The notes: a model not told the origin generated them from the sequence alone. Shown: positions 35,170-48,985, counted from the first letter of the stretch. The stretch: 64,000 nucleotides of DNA from Glandiceps talaboti (GCF_964340395.1 NC_135566.1:2626501-2690500), one strand, 5' to 3'. Made by a program: numbers and translations.

Positions 35170-35306
35170 GACTGACTGACCGACTTACTGACTGACTGAC
35201 TGACTGACTACTGGAAGAGTGAGTGAGTGAGTGAGTGAGTGAGTGAGTGAGTGAGTGAGTGAGTGAGTGAGTGAGTGAGTGAGTGACTGACTGACTGACT
35301 GACTGA
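35170..35306. repeat. Compound tetranucleotide array (GACT)n-(GAGT)n-(GACT)n
   Basis: A central GAGT block of about 16 copies is flanked on both sides by GACT copies, a symmetrical arrangement. Confidence 0.95.
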
Positions 35307-35525
35307 TTGATTAATGAATGTACATAAAAATATTGTATATTCATTTCAAATGTGAACAAATTGAAACCAAGTGAAATGGACACACAATATTATTAAAAAC
35401 ACATGCAAATATAGAAATCTTAACGCTATGCTGAAGATGTACTGAAAGATGAAAGTATTCAGTGGGGATTGATGTGTGGAAGTCTGCTGAAGCTGTATAC
35501 ATATAATTGCTGTTGATTGATTGGT

Positions 35526-35601
35526 TAATGAATGAATGAATGAATGAATGAATGAATGAATGAATGAATGAATGAATGAATGAATGAATGAATGAATGAA
35601 T
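35526..35601. repeat. (GAAT)n microsatellite, about 18 copies
   Basis: A near-perfect tetranucleotide run 220 bp after the previous array. Confidence 0.95.
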
Positions 35602-38224
35602 TAATTGATTAAATTAGAATAATTGTTAACACCATTTATTTGATAGAAATGTGGTAAGTTTTATGATATTATTGGCTTTGTTTTCTGTTTATACATGATA
35701 ATGAAATTTCAGGTATGGATTGTTTGATGTATCCCAACCTTCACTCACACTGGACAATGGATGTTTGATATCATATGTAGGGTATTATATTACAATCATA
35801 ATTTTGATATACTCAGTAATTTTCAACTTTAATTGTGTGATGGTTACAAGTCAGTAAAACCAAAGTATTATATTAACAACTCTCATTGAATCAGTTTCAA
35901 GTAATCTGACACTCAATCACTGTTACAAACTTTTACAATTACTTGCCACTTATTTAGTTTGTTATTGATTTAAGACTAGATTAAAGTTAAAGGCCATATT
36001 TAAATTGAGGATCAAAATTTATAGGTATGAAAAAAAAATCTGATAGAGGTTAAGAAAATGTTTGTCCTGAAGAAAAGAGCAATCTGATTTAATCTCTATG
36101 GCTCCACTTTTAAGTTAATAATATGGTAATCTAAAACCATGGGATTAAAATATTGGGGTTTAAAGCTGTTATAAAGATAAAGACTAACAAGATACTTTCA
36201 ACAAAGATTTTGGTGTACCCTCAAAAATCATTAGTGTACTTCAGATGGGAGGTCCACACATTTTACTGCAAGACTTAGAAATCCATGCACCATTTCCTTC
36301 TGACAATTGAATGTGTACTATTTAAAGTCACACATGATATGCACTGTTAACATTTTTTCAAAGGTCGTAACCAAAGCAATTGCCAATTTATGTTACTATT
36401 TACAAAACATTCATATCTTGATTCACTCTATATTAAGAAAGAAAGGATTGATTGATAGGGTCAAGTTGTAACATTGATAGTGGGTCAGTTTATAGAACTG
36501 AACAACACACAGTATCAGTGATATTCAGTTTCAGTTAGTTTTGGTGACTCAGACTGCATGCATTACATTGGGACTTAAAACATAAACTGTATTTTGGTAT
36601 AGTTGACGTACTTTGAAGTACCTAAGACGTCTACTTACAGTGTGAAATTGAGCTGATTAAATTGATGTGGGAGTTAACTAGACTATTTCGATATTAGACA
36701 CAGGCTGAATTCAACTCCCTGTAGTCATGATTTCTTGTCATTGATGAAGTGTTGACCCCAAATCATGACAGGGTTACTTTAATTGCAGGCAAACAGAGTA
36801 CTAGTTCAAACTTCAAAGTACGGTGTACTTTAGCAGAACTCAGCTGTTACCATAGACAGGTGAAGTTGGAGAAATAAGAACTGTATGCTAGCAAGGATAC
36901 ATATTAAAGTCTGTTTTTTTACACAGTTTTCAAGGGTTACAGGCATATATAAATTATAAAACAAGCGTGGTTGTAAGGTTGTGGCCTTGTATTTATTGAT
37001 AGACAAGCTTCTTGTTCGTGCATTCCTGTAATTACAGAAATGCCATGCATTCCCAGCTGACAAAGTGATGTATAGATGTGTGTGGCCTGTTGCAAAGCTA
37101 TAGGAGTTAACTAGAGTGATTTAAGTTACATCTGTAATGAGTCTTAAAGAGATATAGATTTGTCATTAAGGTGACACACAGTGGTAATTCAACCAGTATT
37201 ACTCTGTATACTATTGCCACTAGGCAAAGAAAGATATTACTAGACCTCAGAGTAGGCAATCACCATGTATTAAAGGCTCCAGCACTGATAAAGTCAGCTA
37301 AATGAACTTAACACATTTTCTCTTGACAAGATCAACAAATGAATAAACAGAACTTTGTATCAATAGAATGAAAATCAAACATCAAACAAACAAACTATTT
37401 ACAGAACAAACATCAAATTTAGTGGGGTTTTTTTGCAGAGTCATATATTGTTGTTCTGACTTACCGTGATATCAAACATTAGACTTCACAATCTTGCAAA
37501 TGTATTTTGTGACGGGTTGGGAAGTCAAGCTGGTAAAACTTGTAGGTTTTCATTATACACCTTGTAGGAAGAATTTGATGAGAAGATATGTCTAGAAAGT
37601 TGAGAAATTTATATCAGCATGCATCTCACATATTTATCCATGTACCCAATAACTGTTAATGTCAGCATTATTTGAAAGGATTACTGAATAATTTAGAGAA
37701 TTGTCATACTAGTTCAATATTACGACACATTATCCAGCTAGTCAGAGTACACAAGTTATTCATTAGTCTAGTGATTTTCAAATAAATCCTCAGACTTAGA
37801 CTTACAAGTAGTCTGTAAGAATCTATTTGATGGTGTAAAAATACATAGCTTGAGTGGCCGCGGCATCTCAAAGGAGAAAAGTCCACGACTACGGCACGTA
37901 CTTGTAAATTCATCTGTGTAATATTAATTTTTATTCCAGAATATATTTTTTCATGTATAAAACATGTATTTGCTTTTAATTATGAATGGTGATCCAAGTC
38001 GTATCCCATTTTAAGATAAGTTTTATTTTTATAAAGAGCTATTAAGTTTTTATATAATAATTATTTCATGTGTATATAACAATGTTCTTGCTATGTGTAT
38101 CCTAGCTATCAAGTAGAGTAGTTTAATTGCTTTGAGTAGAACTTGCACCTGTTATCGGAAATGATGTATTAATTATTAAATGAAGTTAGCTATGATGTTG
38201 AAATAGTATGTGAATCATTTATTA

Positions 38225-38330
38225 CGGTAGATAGATATAAATGAAAGTAGATAGATAATCCCATAGATAGATAGATTATCCCATAGATAGATAGATTATC
38301 CCATAGATAGATAGATTATCCCATAGATTT
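38225..38330. repeat. Short tandem repeat, 20-bp unit built on GATA
   Basis: The unit ATCCCATAGATAGATAGATT begins at 38258, 38278 and 38298, with partial copies on both sides. Confidence 0.9.
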
Positions 38331-39140
38331 TATATTAAAATAACAAACACAAGTAGCTGGGCAATTTTACAAGTGGATCTTACTTTCTAGTACTGTAATT
38401 AGTAAAAGAATTTTAGAAATATTTTATATAAATTAATATAATGAGTATTAACATGCAGGCATAATAAATTATGATATAATGGTTTTGTAACAAATTCAAA
38501 TTATGAGTTAAAGTAAAAATAAATATGATTTCATATTTAAGTGTCAATTATTTTGTAATCTTTTGATAGAAATATGAAATATTTAGATAGTAAGTTTCAA
38601 ATCAAAATTTCTGACAAACATTCATTTTGAAAAAATACAATTTGTGTGATATTTTGATAGAATTTATGAAGATTTATTTTAATAGATGAAATTGAAAATT
38701 CAGACAAAACTAACATTCATTAAAAAACATAAAATTCTGAGAAAAAATTTGAAGAATAAATTTATTTGAAATGTAAAATATATTCAAAATCTTAAATGAC
38801 AAACCTAGTCATGAGATATCAAATATTGCTACTCACTAACTGCAGTCAGAAAATTATTGACAATGGTTTCCTAAATTAAATCACAAAATTGATCATTTAT
38901 TCGTAGAGTACTTAAGATTTCATTGCCTCTAGGCTGTGTAGATATGTAGACTGCTGAGTTCCATCTAATGTTTGCTGTATATCAGTGCCATCATTTCATG
39001 CTGTGAATCACTGGACACTGGTAGATATTATAAATATAACATAGATACACAGATAACTGTCAGTTGCCGTGATCCAAATATTACGTGGTTGAAGTTAAAG
39101 TTCTATTTAATAGCATATCAGTTTTTGTATGTTTGCCTTG

Positions 39141-39484
39141 AAGTGGCCATATGGATGAGGATTGGGTATTTCATTTGGATTGTTAATTTATAAAACAATT
39201 TTGTCATGGCTTCCTACTTGAAAAATCAATGTGAAACAACATTGACTAAGTCTGTGTTTGTACATGTAACTCAATACAGTGCAAAAAGCTAAAAAGTATG
39301 TAAAATGTTTGTTATTGTGCATACAATAACAAAGATTTTACACATTTATTAATATTTTGCAATTTATTGAGTTACAAACAAGGACTTGGCATTTGTTGTT
39401 TCACATTGATTTTTCAAGTAGGAAGCCTTATATAAATTCAAAATTCAAAAGAAATCCCCAAATCCTCATCCATATGGCCACTTT
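39141..39484. mobile_element. Foldback (full-length palindrome) element, family C, copy 2
   Basis: Starts AAGTGGCCATATGGATGAGG and ends CCTCATCCATATGGCCACTT, a perfect 20-bp inverted terminus. The arms pair across ~170 bp around GTTATTGTGCATACAATAAC near 39318. It aligns along its whole length with 14176-14524. Confidence 0.88.
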
Positions 39485-42400
39485 AAGTTTAAAGGTGGTC
39501 GATTTAGGATTAAAATTAAGATGTGTCTGGCAGAGTTATTTGATCCAGAAAAAAGGATAATCATTATGATCTTCATGGTTCCCCTTATAAGATAACACTA
39601 ATGTGAGAACCAGGATTGAAACTCTCACCTTTAAAAGTCCAAAAATTAATTGGGGGATTTTTTGTCTGTTGAAAAATATGACATATAATTGACATAGAAA
39701 TAGTTTATCCTTAAGTAATTAGCTAAATTGCCATGTCTATTAGTCAGTGACAATAAAATGTCACTTGTTTGACAGCCTTATATAGGCAGTATGAATAGAT
39801 GGTGTAGACTAGTAATTATTCACCATTAACTTGTCAATATTATGGGATGTTGATATTGATGTGGGATACTTCTCAGTTAGAGCAATGAACACAGATAGGT
39901 CCACAATAAGAATAAACATTATTGTGGAAAAAATCTGTTTATACTGGGTTTTTTTATCTGTCAATGTCTGTATGAGGTTTTAAAATCTTTGTTGAAATCT
40001 GTAACACATGGTGATGATGATCGAAACATGGTTTCTCCTTCTGTACTTCTACTGTCCTATTGATTTTTTGGATCCATGAACACTATATTCTCCATGGTTT
40101 CTCCTTTATGCACATATAGTTGTGATAACTACATGTATAGTCGGGTTGATTTCACTTTATAGCTGTTGTACTTTTAAGTATATCTAAGTGTTAGTTTATT
40201 CACTATATCTGAAATAGTTTAATAGCTGGAATTCAACTTGTGTATAAGTACTAAGTACTATGATATTAAAGTTGACCTTGCAATTAGTGAAGAGCTCTTA
40301 TCACATATAATTGTGACGTCCTCGTTTGTATCAAGTTTTCTCAATAATTGTGATGTATGGCTTGCAATCCATATGCAGTGGTTGAACTCTGACTTGGTTG
40401 TACATGTAGATGGAGAGGGCGTGAAGGGTCGGGAAAAGGTTATCATCATTTGGGTAGGTATGAAGGGAGTGGATGGAGTTCCAGATACAGATGTACGTTA
40501 AACATATGAATTATATGAAGGGGTGTGCTTTAGTAATATCAGAGAAAAGTCCAGTAAGTCTTGGGGTAGAATGTGCATGGGCAACGCATATAGATTCAGT
40601 GTGTTTTATACTAAATCCTGTCGTAGCCATACAGCCATTATCTATTACATGAACTTGACCTAAGGATAGTACTAAAACTACTCTTTTAACATGTGTAGTA
40701 TGAAGTATAATATATACTAAATATTTCCGTTGTGTTTACAGGAGAAATGAAAATGCCTTTGTGCTTTACTCATAAAACACAATGTTTTTGCACACAAATG
40801 CAATAGAAACAATTACAGAGATGTTGTGGGGATGCATGGATGCAGAAGTAGACAAGTTAATATGTTGATTATCAGTTGACTCATAAACAATTTAAATTGA
40901 AGTCATGTTATATAATGTAAAATCATCTAGTCACTATATGTATATTATTATTTCAGCAGAAGCACATTTCTTTTGCACTGTTCAAGAATTAGTGTTTCTC
41001 ACTGTTTAATTACCGTGATTGCGTAAAGGATATTGCGTCTGTGTTGTAGAGTTGAAATGTGTTTATATATCTTTATGTCAAAATGTCTTGATTCCATTAG
41101 TGAAGCACCAAGGCAACTTTATTTCTCCTGTAAGTATTAGCTTATAGAAAAATCATTTTCTAAGAATTTTCTTGCATGTACGTAAGAGATTCCAAAAATG
41201 TCAAAATGTCAACATGTTTGGGAAAAAAAAATGAGCTAGGACCTATCCCTGTGTCTAGAATGTATGCTGGGAATGCATGAATTCATGATTCTAAATGTCA
41301 AAGAGATAGATAATCTAGAAATGGATGTCCACCGTACAGAGATTAATATCACTTTATTCACTTATTATGCCCCAAGCATTAAAAGATAATCCCTTTCAGC
41401 TGATTTTGACATAGGGGATTTATTTTTAGATGTATTTTAGCTCTAGGCAACTTCAGATTGGGTTTGTCACGTAGGACTGTACATTGACTGATAACATACA
41501 TAGTGCACTTTGTATTCTGAGATGAGTGAATACCTTAAGGAATGATGCTTTACAATAAGTTGCATGATTTTCTAATTTTCTTAAAATTGAAAAGTTGTAG
41601 TAGGCTCTTTTGAAAATACCTGCAAGATGTAGAATCATCCATGTATCATATTGCTACTGCATTGGATGACATTGTTTGAATTCATATAGTGTGAAATCCT
41701 ATATTTTATTCATATAATTCTATACATATGGTATTGTAAAAGGTACAGATATATAACGAGTTCATCCATGTCAGTGTTGCAATACTAGTACTACTTTTTC
41801 ACAACAAAAGAGTTTCTAAGCTTACAAAAAAACCTATAGGACACAAAGTTGCCCTATAAACATTCATTTGAATTCTAGTGAATGTTTATAACTTATTGCA
41901 AAATATCGCAAACCACATACAAGTACAAGTATCAAACCTGTATATTTGAGATTGATGGTTTTGTTCTCTCAAGCCTGCCAGCAATTTGCATCAATGATGC
42001 CTACATCTACCTGGAGGTTACCTGGTATATGGGTTAAAGTACAAATACCCTCAACATGAAATTATATGCTACTTGTAATTCACTATATATGTACCTTTAG
42101 GGCTGGTAAAGTGTAATACAATTGTATAGCATCTGGCTATTTGACCTTGCAGTAGTGTATAGATTTGAAATCTTTTGCTCCCAGACAAAAATCTTGCCAT
42201 GAAATACTAAGGCTATGAGAGTAATGTAAAATTATTTACCTCAAGAGTTTCATTTAGAGAGTACAGTTCATGTGTACAAAGGATTTCACTTTATTTGTAA
42301 AACTGTTATCATTACCACTTGGTGTTTTACTTAAAGTTTGTATAGTGAAAGCAGTGTGGTTATATTAGAGCAGAACAGTAATGTCATTGTGGAGGATTTT

Positions 42401-42719
42401 AAAGTATTTTGGGTGGTGTACAGAACCTGTGCAAACAGCATACACAGAAAGTGTCAAAGGTCAACACTGCTGATTGAGCAACTTTTTCGTAATATTTTTT
42501 AGTTTAAAGTTGAATACTTTTTACATGTGATTGTTTTTTCTATGTATTTGTTTATTTTTTCAATAGCTCAGTTCTTGATTAAGAAAAACAACTTATTTGT
42601 TGTATTCATTGTGGTGTATAAAATATATGGAAGAAACCAAATAATATACAACTACCCTTACAAAAATGAACTATACTTAAAATATACTTTAATTATATTA
42701 GAAGTATACTTGAGTTTGC

Positions 42720-42947
42720 AGCAAATAAGTATAACATACTGTAAATATAGTTTAAGTATACTTGAAATATTCTTATAAACAGGAAAAAATACTTCAAGCA
42801 TATAGAATTTGAACAACAAATCTTTTAAGTATTTTAGAAGTATTCTTATATACATCAAATAAGTGTGATATCATTATACTTTGAATATATTTGAAGTATA
42901 CTTGCAAACAGGAAAAAAATGTATACTTAAATATAGAATTTGGAACA
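42720..42947. repeat. Two tandem copies of an AT-rich ~137-bp unit
   Basis: CAAATAAGT...AAACAGGAAAAAA...ATATAGAATTTG is present at 42720-42812 and again at 42857-42947. The spacer and flanks contain more AAGTATACTT-like motifs. Confidence 0.7.
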
Positions 42948-43149
42948 TTAGAACTATATATACAGTTATGACTATGGAAACACAGTATTAATAGTTTTAA
43001 TTTGTGTCAGTTGAAAGCTACTACATGCTGATATTAGTTATTATTGGTATTTTATTGATGTAATTACAAACTCACAGTAGAGTATGTGGTGTTTCTCCTC
43101 AAAGTTTTTTCCAGTGTTTATTTTTACGGATGGTCAAGAGCTTTCACTT

Positions 43150-43245
43150 TAATATATTGTGGGATGGGGTTGAGGGGGGGTTGAAGGGGGGGGGGGGGGT
43201 GTCCACGAGCTTCCACTTTATGCTGGGGGGGGGGGGGGGGGAGAC
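43150..43245 (+). repeat. Duplicated G-run region
   Basis: Two long poly-G tracts, each next to an AGCTT(T/C)CACTTTA block, suggest a local duplication that includes the G-run. The tracts have quadruplex potential and may be length-uncertain in assembly. Confidence 0.8.
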
Positions 43246-44263
43246 TGGATAATCCAAATCACCATGAATGCACTTCTATCCCGGACTTCTATCCCCCACT
43301 CTCACCCACTTATGTAATCTATCACATTGAACAACACTGGGTTTAGTTTAATTAAGTTTCCATCTTGAGTTAGCTGAAAGCTTGGCTTGGTTTCCACAGT
43401 ACATATAACTAGTAACTTAACAACACAATGTCAGTAATGGAGATCTGAGTTCCTGGACTGCTGAAATTGATAGGAGTCCCACGAGACTCTGTAAATTAAT
43501 GCTTCTTATGAGCTGTCAGATATTGGTGTAAGTAACTGATCATCTAAATGTAGCCCTAGACTGTGGACAGTCTAATGTAGTCCTAGTAGTAGTAGTGGTA
43601 GTAGTATAGTGGCTGTAATAATGTGTCACAATTAATGATAATGGTACTTGAAGACTGGTGCAAAAATGGTCAGATATCTTCAGTTGTTTTATTCTGTGCA
43701 ATTACAGATGAAATAAATCTACACAGGACATCTGTATTACTACATGTACATTTGTCAAAAGTATAGATTAATTGCTCAATTTACAACTGTTCTCTTGATA
43801 ATCTTCTTGTCAAACATTTTTCGTAGTTCATCTTTCGATGATCTGAAAATTCACATATGCACCTCAAATACTACAGTGGGAATTCATCTAGTCTGTCTTA
43901 ATATCTTAATTTGTGAATTTATGTAGGGAAATTGGAATTTGGCATGAAAAATGCTCATCTTACCAGAAAAATAAACAAAGGCAAATTTATGTGTGAAATT
44001 AGCAAGGACAAATGCATACATACTGTGAGCATTAGCATTCATAGAATTGGGACAGATCTTTAATATAGTCGTAACATGTGTATGATATGTTTATTATTGC
44101 CATAAAATTGATGCAGCCTTGAAACAGAGGTTTCACCTCATAAGGACAACTGTAATGTATATGTACTCAGTGATGAATAATGGCATAGCAGGATATAAGA
44201 AATCATAGTGATAGTTTCATCAGTGGTTAATAGACACGGCTTCTTTGCAGTTAAAAGTATAAT

Positions 44264-44293
44264 GAAGAACACTCCCCCCCCCCCCCCCCCCAT
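44264..44293. repeat. Poly-C tract
   Basis: About 18 consecutive C; one of several long C/G homopolymers in this window (also 56803-56828 and 50463-50478). Confidence 0.95.
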
Positions 44294-44645
44294 CCAAACC
44301 TCCTATATCTGCCTCTACCCAATCCATCCACCCCACCTATCACATTCAGCAAGAGCTGAGCAGTTACTTTGGCTCATGAGAACAAAACAATTTATACCAG
44401 AAAGTCATATAATTACAATTGAATATATTATTCACCAGCAAAGGAAAATAAGAGTTACCTAAGGGGCCTTAATTACTAAGAGTCAAGAGTTGTAGTGACG
44501 AAACCCCTTATGTGAGTATTTTCCAGCAGAGTGATGACAAATATTGGGAATAATGTTATAATACCTCTGCAAGCATAATATATGGAAAATCAGGAAAAAG
44601 AATAGATTTTTAAGGTTTTGACTCATATTTTGACCAGTATAAGTG

Positions 44646-45060
44646 TGGAGTCATGATGGGCAAATGGTTGATCAGCTTTGAATCTGCAGGTTGCAGGTTG
44701 TAGAGTCATGACGGATGAATGGTTAGAGTGGCCGGCTTGGAATTTGCAGGTTGCAGGTTCGAGCTCCATTGTTGCCATTTGTTTCTGAGTGGCTAAAGTC
44801 CTTGGGCAAGAATTGAACCACCACTATACCTCAGTCAACCCAGCTGTATAATTGAGGACCTGGTAGGATAGAGGTTGCAATGTGAATGCTTTAATCTTAT
44901 GTGCTTATAAAGGCTGCAATGGATTGTATGCTCCACAGGGAGCTGAGGAAGTGTAAAGAGCCATTGTGCCGCTATAGATCTGAGCCAGGGGTAATAATTA
45001 TAAAGCACTTTGAGCACTTTATAAAAACTAACATTATTATTTATTTATTTTTGTTATTAT
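44646..45060 (+). mobile_element. tRNA-derived SINE-like element with duplicated head
   Basis: A pol III A-box-like TGGTTAGAGTGG (about 44720) and B-box GGTTCGAGCTC (about 44756) are followed by CTTGGGCAAG and a tail CACTTTATAAAA...ATTATTATTTATT. A ~58-bp copy of the head, ending GCAGGTTGCAGGTTG, lies directly in front at 44646-44701, so the element is head-dimeric. No ORF. Confidence 0.7.
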
Positions 45061-45699
45061 AAGTTCAATATTTTTTGTTTGACCTCAATCAACATGGTTC
45101 CTGTGAAACTTAAGTGTAATCAAACTACACTTGTTGGTCACTTCAAACCCCAAAGTCATAAAAAGTATAACAATGTGAATTAACACACTGCAGTCTAGGA
45201 GATTAAATTTTTATGGCATAGTAAAGCCATCTGTTAGTTTTCATTATTTGAACAATTAAATACTTAGAACATCAAGGGTAAAATGTAGTATTGTTGGATT
45301 ACACAGAGTCATTAATGACCTTGATATGGTAATTTAACAATAAATAAATACCACTTGTAAATATTTCGTGTTGTGAAATCTTTCTGACAAACAGATTTTA
45401 TGTTCTTCGTCTTTTCCATTATAAAACAAGTTGATGACACGTACGTTACAAAGACACAGATGTTGCCGGGGGAAACAGTATTGTATTTAAATAGTTGAAT
45501 GTGAAAAAAAAATATCTGAGTAATGTCAAACCTCTGAAGTGAAGTTAAGCATAAAATGTGGAAATTTGAAACGCTAGTGTTTGAGAATTGATTATCAATG
45601 TGTGCAATGAATAGATGTGCTGTGTTCACATTAAAATGTAAATTTGACAACAGACTTACATTTACTAGGAATAAAAATGATGATATGTAGACTTCCACT

Positions 45700-46245
45700 T
45701 TAGTTTGAACCTTGAATCACCATGACGATATGTAACTTGTAAGGTTTCTTTGAGTTCACCTGGAATAGCCATGGCTAGGCTTTACATATTAATATACCGT
45801 ATTTTGTTTGAGTTCACCTGGAATCACCATGATGCCTTTTATAAACATTTTCATTTGAGTTTAATACCTGGAATCACCACGACGATATGAAGATTTTACA
45901 ATCGAGTTCACACATGATCACCATGACAATATAGGTTTTCTTTAAATTCACCTGGAATCATGATGGCAAAATATGTAGATTTTTCATATGAGCTAGTGCA
46001 ACTGGAATCACCATGACAATATGAAGATTTTTCAATTGAGTTTATAAGTAATCACCATGACGACACATAAGTTGTCTTTGAATTCACCTGGAATCATGAT
46101 GGCAATATGCAGAATTTTCGTACGAGTCCAACTGGAATCACCATGATGACACCTGAATCATAGTGACGATATTAAAGTTTTCAGTGGAGTTCGATCACCA
46201 GACTTGAGTTCATCACCATGGCAATATGAAAATTTTAAGATGAGT
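45700..46245. repeat. Degenerate minisatellite, period about 55-65 bp
   Basis: Around nine diverged copies of a unit resembling TTGAGTTCACCTGGAATCAC followed by CATGACGATATGAAGATTTT. Variation is high, so the array looks old. Confidence 0.85.
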
Positions 46246-46684
46246 TGCTGCTTGTCATATCAGACAAATGTACTTGTAGAGAAAATATGTAAGGTGTAAA
46301 GGATTTCTTGAAAATATCAGAAGAATTTATATGTATGCAAATTTATCCTTTCATTATGTAAATATCTTAATGTGACAGATATGTGACTGGAACTGTCAAT
46401 TTCCTTTTAAAGTAAAAGACTATCATGAAAGGAAATAATTGACCTTTATAGTAAAATGAAAGTTTTTTAGCTTAACATATAGTGCATTATTATCTCCTAC
46501 TTCAGTTGTATGTGAATTGTCCAGCTGGTTTACCCTACGATTTCTACAATTTATTCAGTAATAATCAAATATATATATATGGACAGGTAAGGCACATAAT
46601 GCCTGAGACTGCTGAAATAACAAATATCTAAGTGTAAGGTTATATATGTCATATGACAGAACACCATGACACTGAACCCGGCCA

Positions 46685-46799
46685 CTCAGGATATTTGCAT
46701 GAGGAATTGCAGTGTTCTCTGCAGTTGTGCTTTCATGAGTGTAGCAAGTGAAAGTGCAGCTGAACACACTGCATTGTGATAAGTGCAAATATCCCTGAG
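46685..46799. mobile_element. Foldback element, family F, copy 1
   Basis: Left arm 46685-46735 (CTCAGGATATTTGCA...) and right arm 46749-46799 (...TGCAAATATCCCTGAG) are imperfect reverse complements over about 50 bp with a 13-bp centre. Related single-arm sequence is at 59560-59645. Confidence 0.75.
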
Positions 46800-47420
46800 T
46801 ATACCCACACTAGAACTCATGTGGCATGGAGCTCTGTTATATTTTTACAAGCTTGTCTGAAAAAGTAAATTTCCATAAAAATCATACTATGTGATTTCAG
46901 GTGTAAGGAACAGTCATGCCATCATTGCCTATCAGTTGAATGTAAGTATGCAATAATTGTCTCCAGTATTGCATTGCAGTGCAAATTTAGAGAACTAGAA
47001 TGCAATGATACACCAGTGCAAGTAATCCCTAATACATATAATATTATAAGTGTACCTGTACCAAAGCTAAATACCCTGGAATACATGTAAATCAATTTTA
47101 ATGGTGAACATTGTATATAAATGTTCAAAGCACCGAAACCACATCCACAGCCGAAACAATCTACCAGTCCACTCCACCTCTCTGTAAATCACAATTTCCA
47201 CTTCCATACATAAATGGCACATCAGAAAACGTAAGCAAAATCTAACATCAGTACATACCACAGACGGCTATACCCAAAAGACCAAACACCATCCACCAAG
47301 AAATGCGGAGTTATCTAAAATACATATATAAAGTTAGAGTCAAAGTATTTTAATATTGACCACTGAGTGTCAGTGTCAACAGCAGAACTACTTCTACATA
47401 TTTTACAAAAAAATAAAAAC

Positions 47421-47451
47421 TCAAAAAAAAAAAAAAAAAAAAAAAAAAAAG
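47421..47451. repeat. Poly-A tract (about 30 A)
   Basis: Long A-run next to GACCACAGGGGGGG. It could be the tail of an old retrocopy or a sequencing homopolymer; no source gene is recognisable on its 5' side. Confidence 0.85.
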
Positions 47452-48489
47452 ACCACAGGGGGGGAGCCATTCTGACCGATAGGTCACTTGTTGTTTTTTA
47501 TTGATACTTAGTACTCAAAGTAAAACTATCTATTTTTATTCTTTATCTGCAATTTCCACTTCCATTAAATTGATCACAGCCAAATCAATAGCAAAGGTTA
47601 CAAAAATTGCTCAAGAGATAGGCTCTGTAACCATGGCAACAAATGGTGATTCTACTTGGCCAACAAAAGGATTTTATTGCAGAAATTTGTGGCATTGATA
47701 GAGTAACTCTACTCTTTGCAGTTATCTATTAATATGATAGTTGTGCCTGATATCAAATAGATGCAATTTATTGAAGCCACAAATGTTGAAAGGATTTTTA
47801 TTCCTTGAAAAAGTAAGATGGAAATGGACTAAATTACTGGCTGAACAAGAACTGCTGAGATAATTTCCGAAAACATTTTCTAGTCCCGACTTCATGTCTC
47901 CCCAATATTAACAAGATTTAGATTGATCTGTTATTTGGTGACTGTCATTACCGTATCACTTTACTTTAAAATGTGATGAAATTGTGGCAGTTGATGACTG
48001 TCTTTTTATGTTTCCAGTTTCTTTATTACAGCTTTGTTCGCAATAGGACACTATAATTGGCAAGAAGAGGAAATGATATATTAATTCTCAATATTTCTTC
48101 TCTGTACATTTGGGGAAATGAGGATACTAAGTGTATTAAAGGATTTAATGTCACTACTAGTTTGGCTAATAATGTTTGTTATACGACCTGAGGCTTGTCA
48201 CAGATATTTCCTTGTTGAATAGGTACATCAGGAAACATACATTTATCTGACCTTGTGGAGACCAAATTGATTATCTGCAAACTTTTTTCAACTTAGAAAA
48301 TAGTAGAACTTAGAATATTGCAGAACTGATGATGTAAACTGTCATATTCCCTGTTATACTGAGTGATTATGTGTCCAGTGGATATATCTCAGACTATAAC
48401 TTGGACATAACTGTGTAGGAATAAGAATGACTTGTTTGTTTGCTGTGTTTTCCATATTGATGCTGGGTACATGTTTTGCAAACATGTTA

Positions 48490-48985
48490 TTGTTCAAGTG
48501 TCCAACACTATGTTCCATGGATATACAGAAGATAGACATTTTGTTCAAGTGTCCAACACTATGTTTCATGGATAGTGGAGCTCTTTGTAGTTATGTTCAA
48601 GTGTCCAACACTTTTTCATGGATGTATAGAAGATTATGAGGAGTTTGTTAAAATGTCTGAGACTATGATAGTGCTTTAGGACGTTTGTTAGTATGCAACA
48701 CTGTATATTTCATGGATGTACATAGGCTGTATATGTAGTAAAAGTTATGTTCAAGTGTCCAACACTATGTTTCATAGCTGTACTGAAGTTCTTTGTAGTT
48801 TTGTTCAAGTGTCCAACAGTATGTTTTACAGCTGTACTGAAGCTTGTAGCAGTTTTGTTCAAGTGTCCAACACTATGTTTCACATCTGTACTGAAGCTGA
48901 GTAGTTTTGTTCAAGTGTCCAACACAATATATCATGGCTGTATAGACGGGAGCTTTTAGTTGTTTGTTTTAAGTGTCCAACACTT
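48490..48985. repeat. Degenerate minisatellite, period about 50-55 bp
   Basis: Nine or so copies of TGTTCAAGTGTCCAACACTA followed by TGTTTCATGG and a variable segment often containing CTGTACTGAAG. Copies near 48650 and 48690 are strongly decayed. Confidence 0.88.

Larger units (their letters stand above)
34559..44645. other. Gene-free stretch after SHPK exon 1
   Basis: Probably SHPK intron. No exon matching the SHPK continuation was seen. It contains tetranucleotide arrays at 35170-35306 and 35526-35601, a 20-bp repeat near 38258, palindrome copy 2 (39141-39484), a duplicated AT-rich unit (42720-42947) and G-runs (43150-43245). Confidence 0.5.

Noticed and set aside
35713-35845. Possible second SHPK exon after TTTCAG, in correct phase with exon 1
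   Set aside because: Its translation (YGLFDVSQPSLTL...) has no similarity to the conserved SHPK continuation and runs into AT-rich sequence and a stop.
40238-40501. 87-codon plus-strand ORF
   Set aside because: No domain, no conserved motif, no good splice or start context; length is within chance for a 64 kb window.
45312-45698. 128-codon ORF on the minus strand
   Set aside because: AT-rich, hydrophobic, Phe/Asn-heavy composition typical of random AT-rich DNA; no recognisable domain or splice context.
47259-47314. Minus-strand segment with AG/GT borders resembling a membrane exon (SWWMVFGLLGIAVC)
   Set aside because: That frame has a stop at the very start of the segment; the only open frame (ITPHFLVDGVWSFG) shows no known motif and no partner exons were found.
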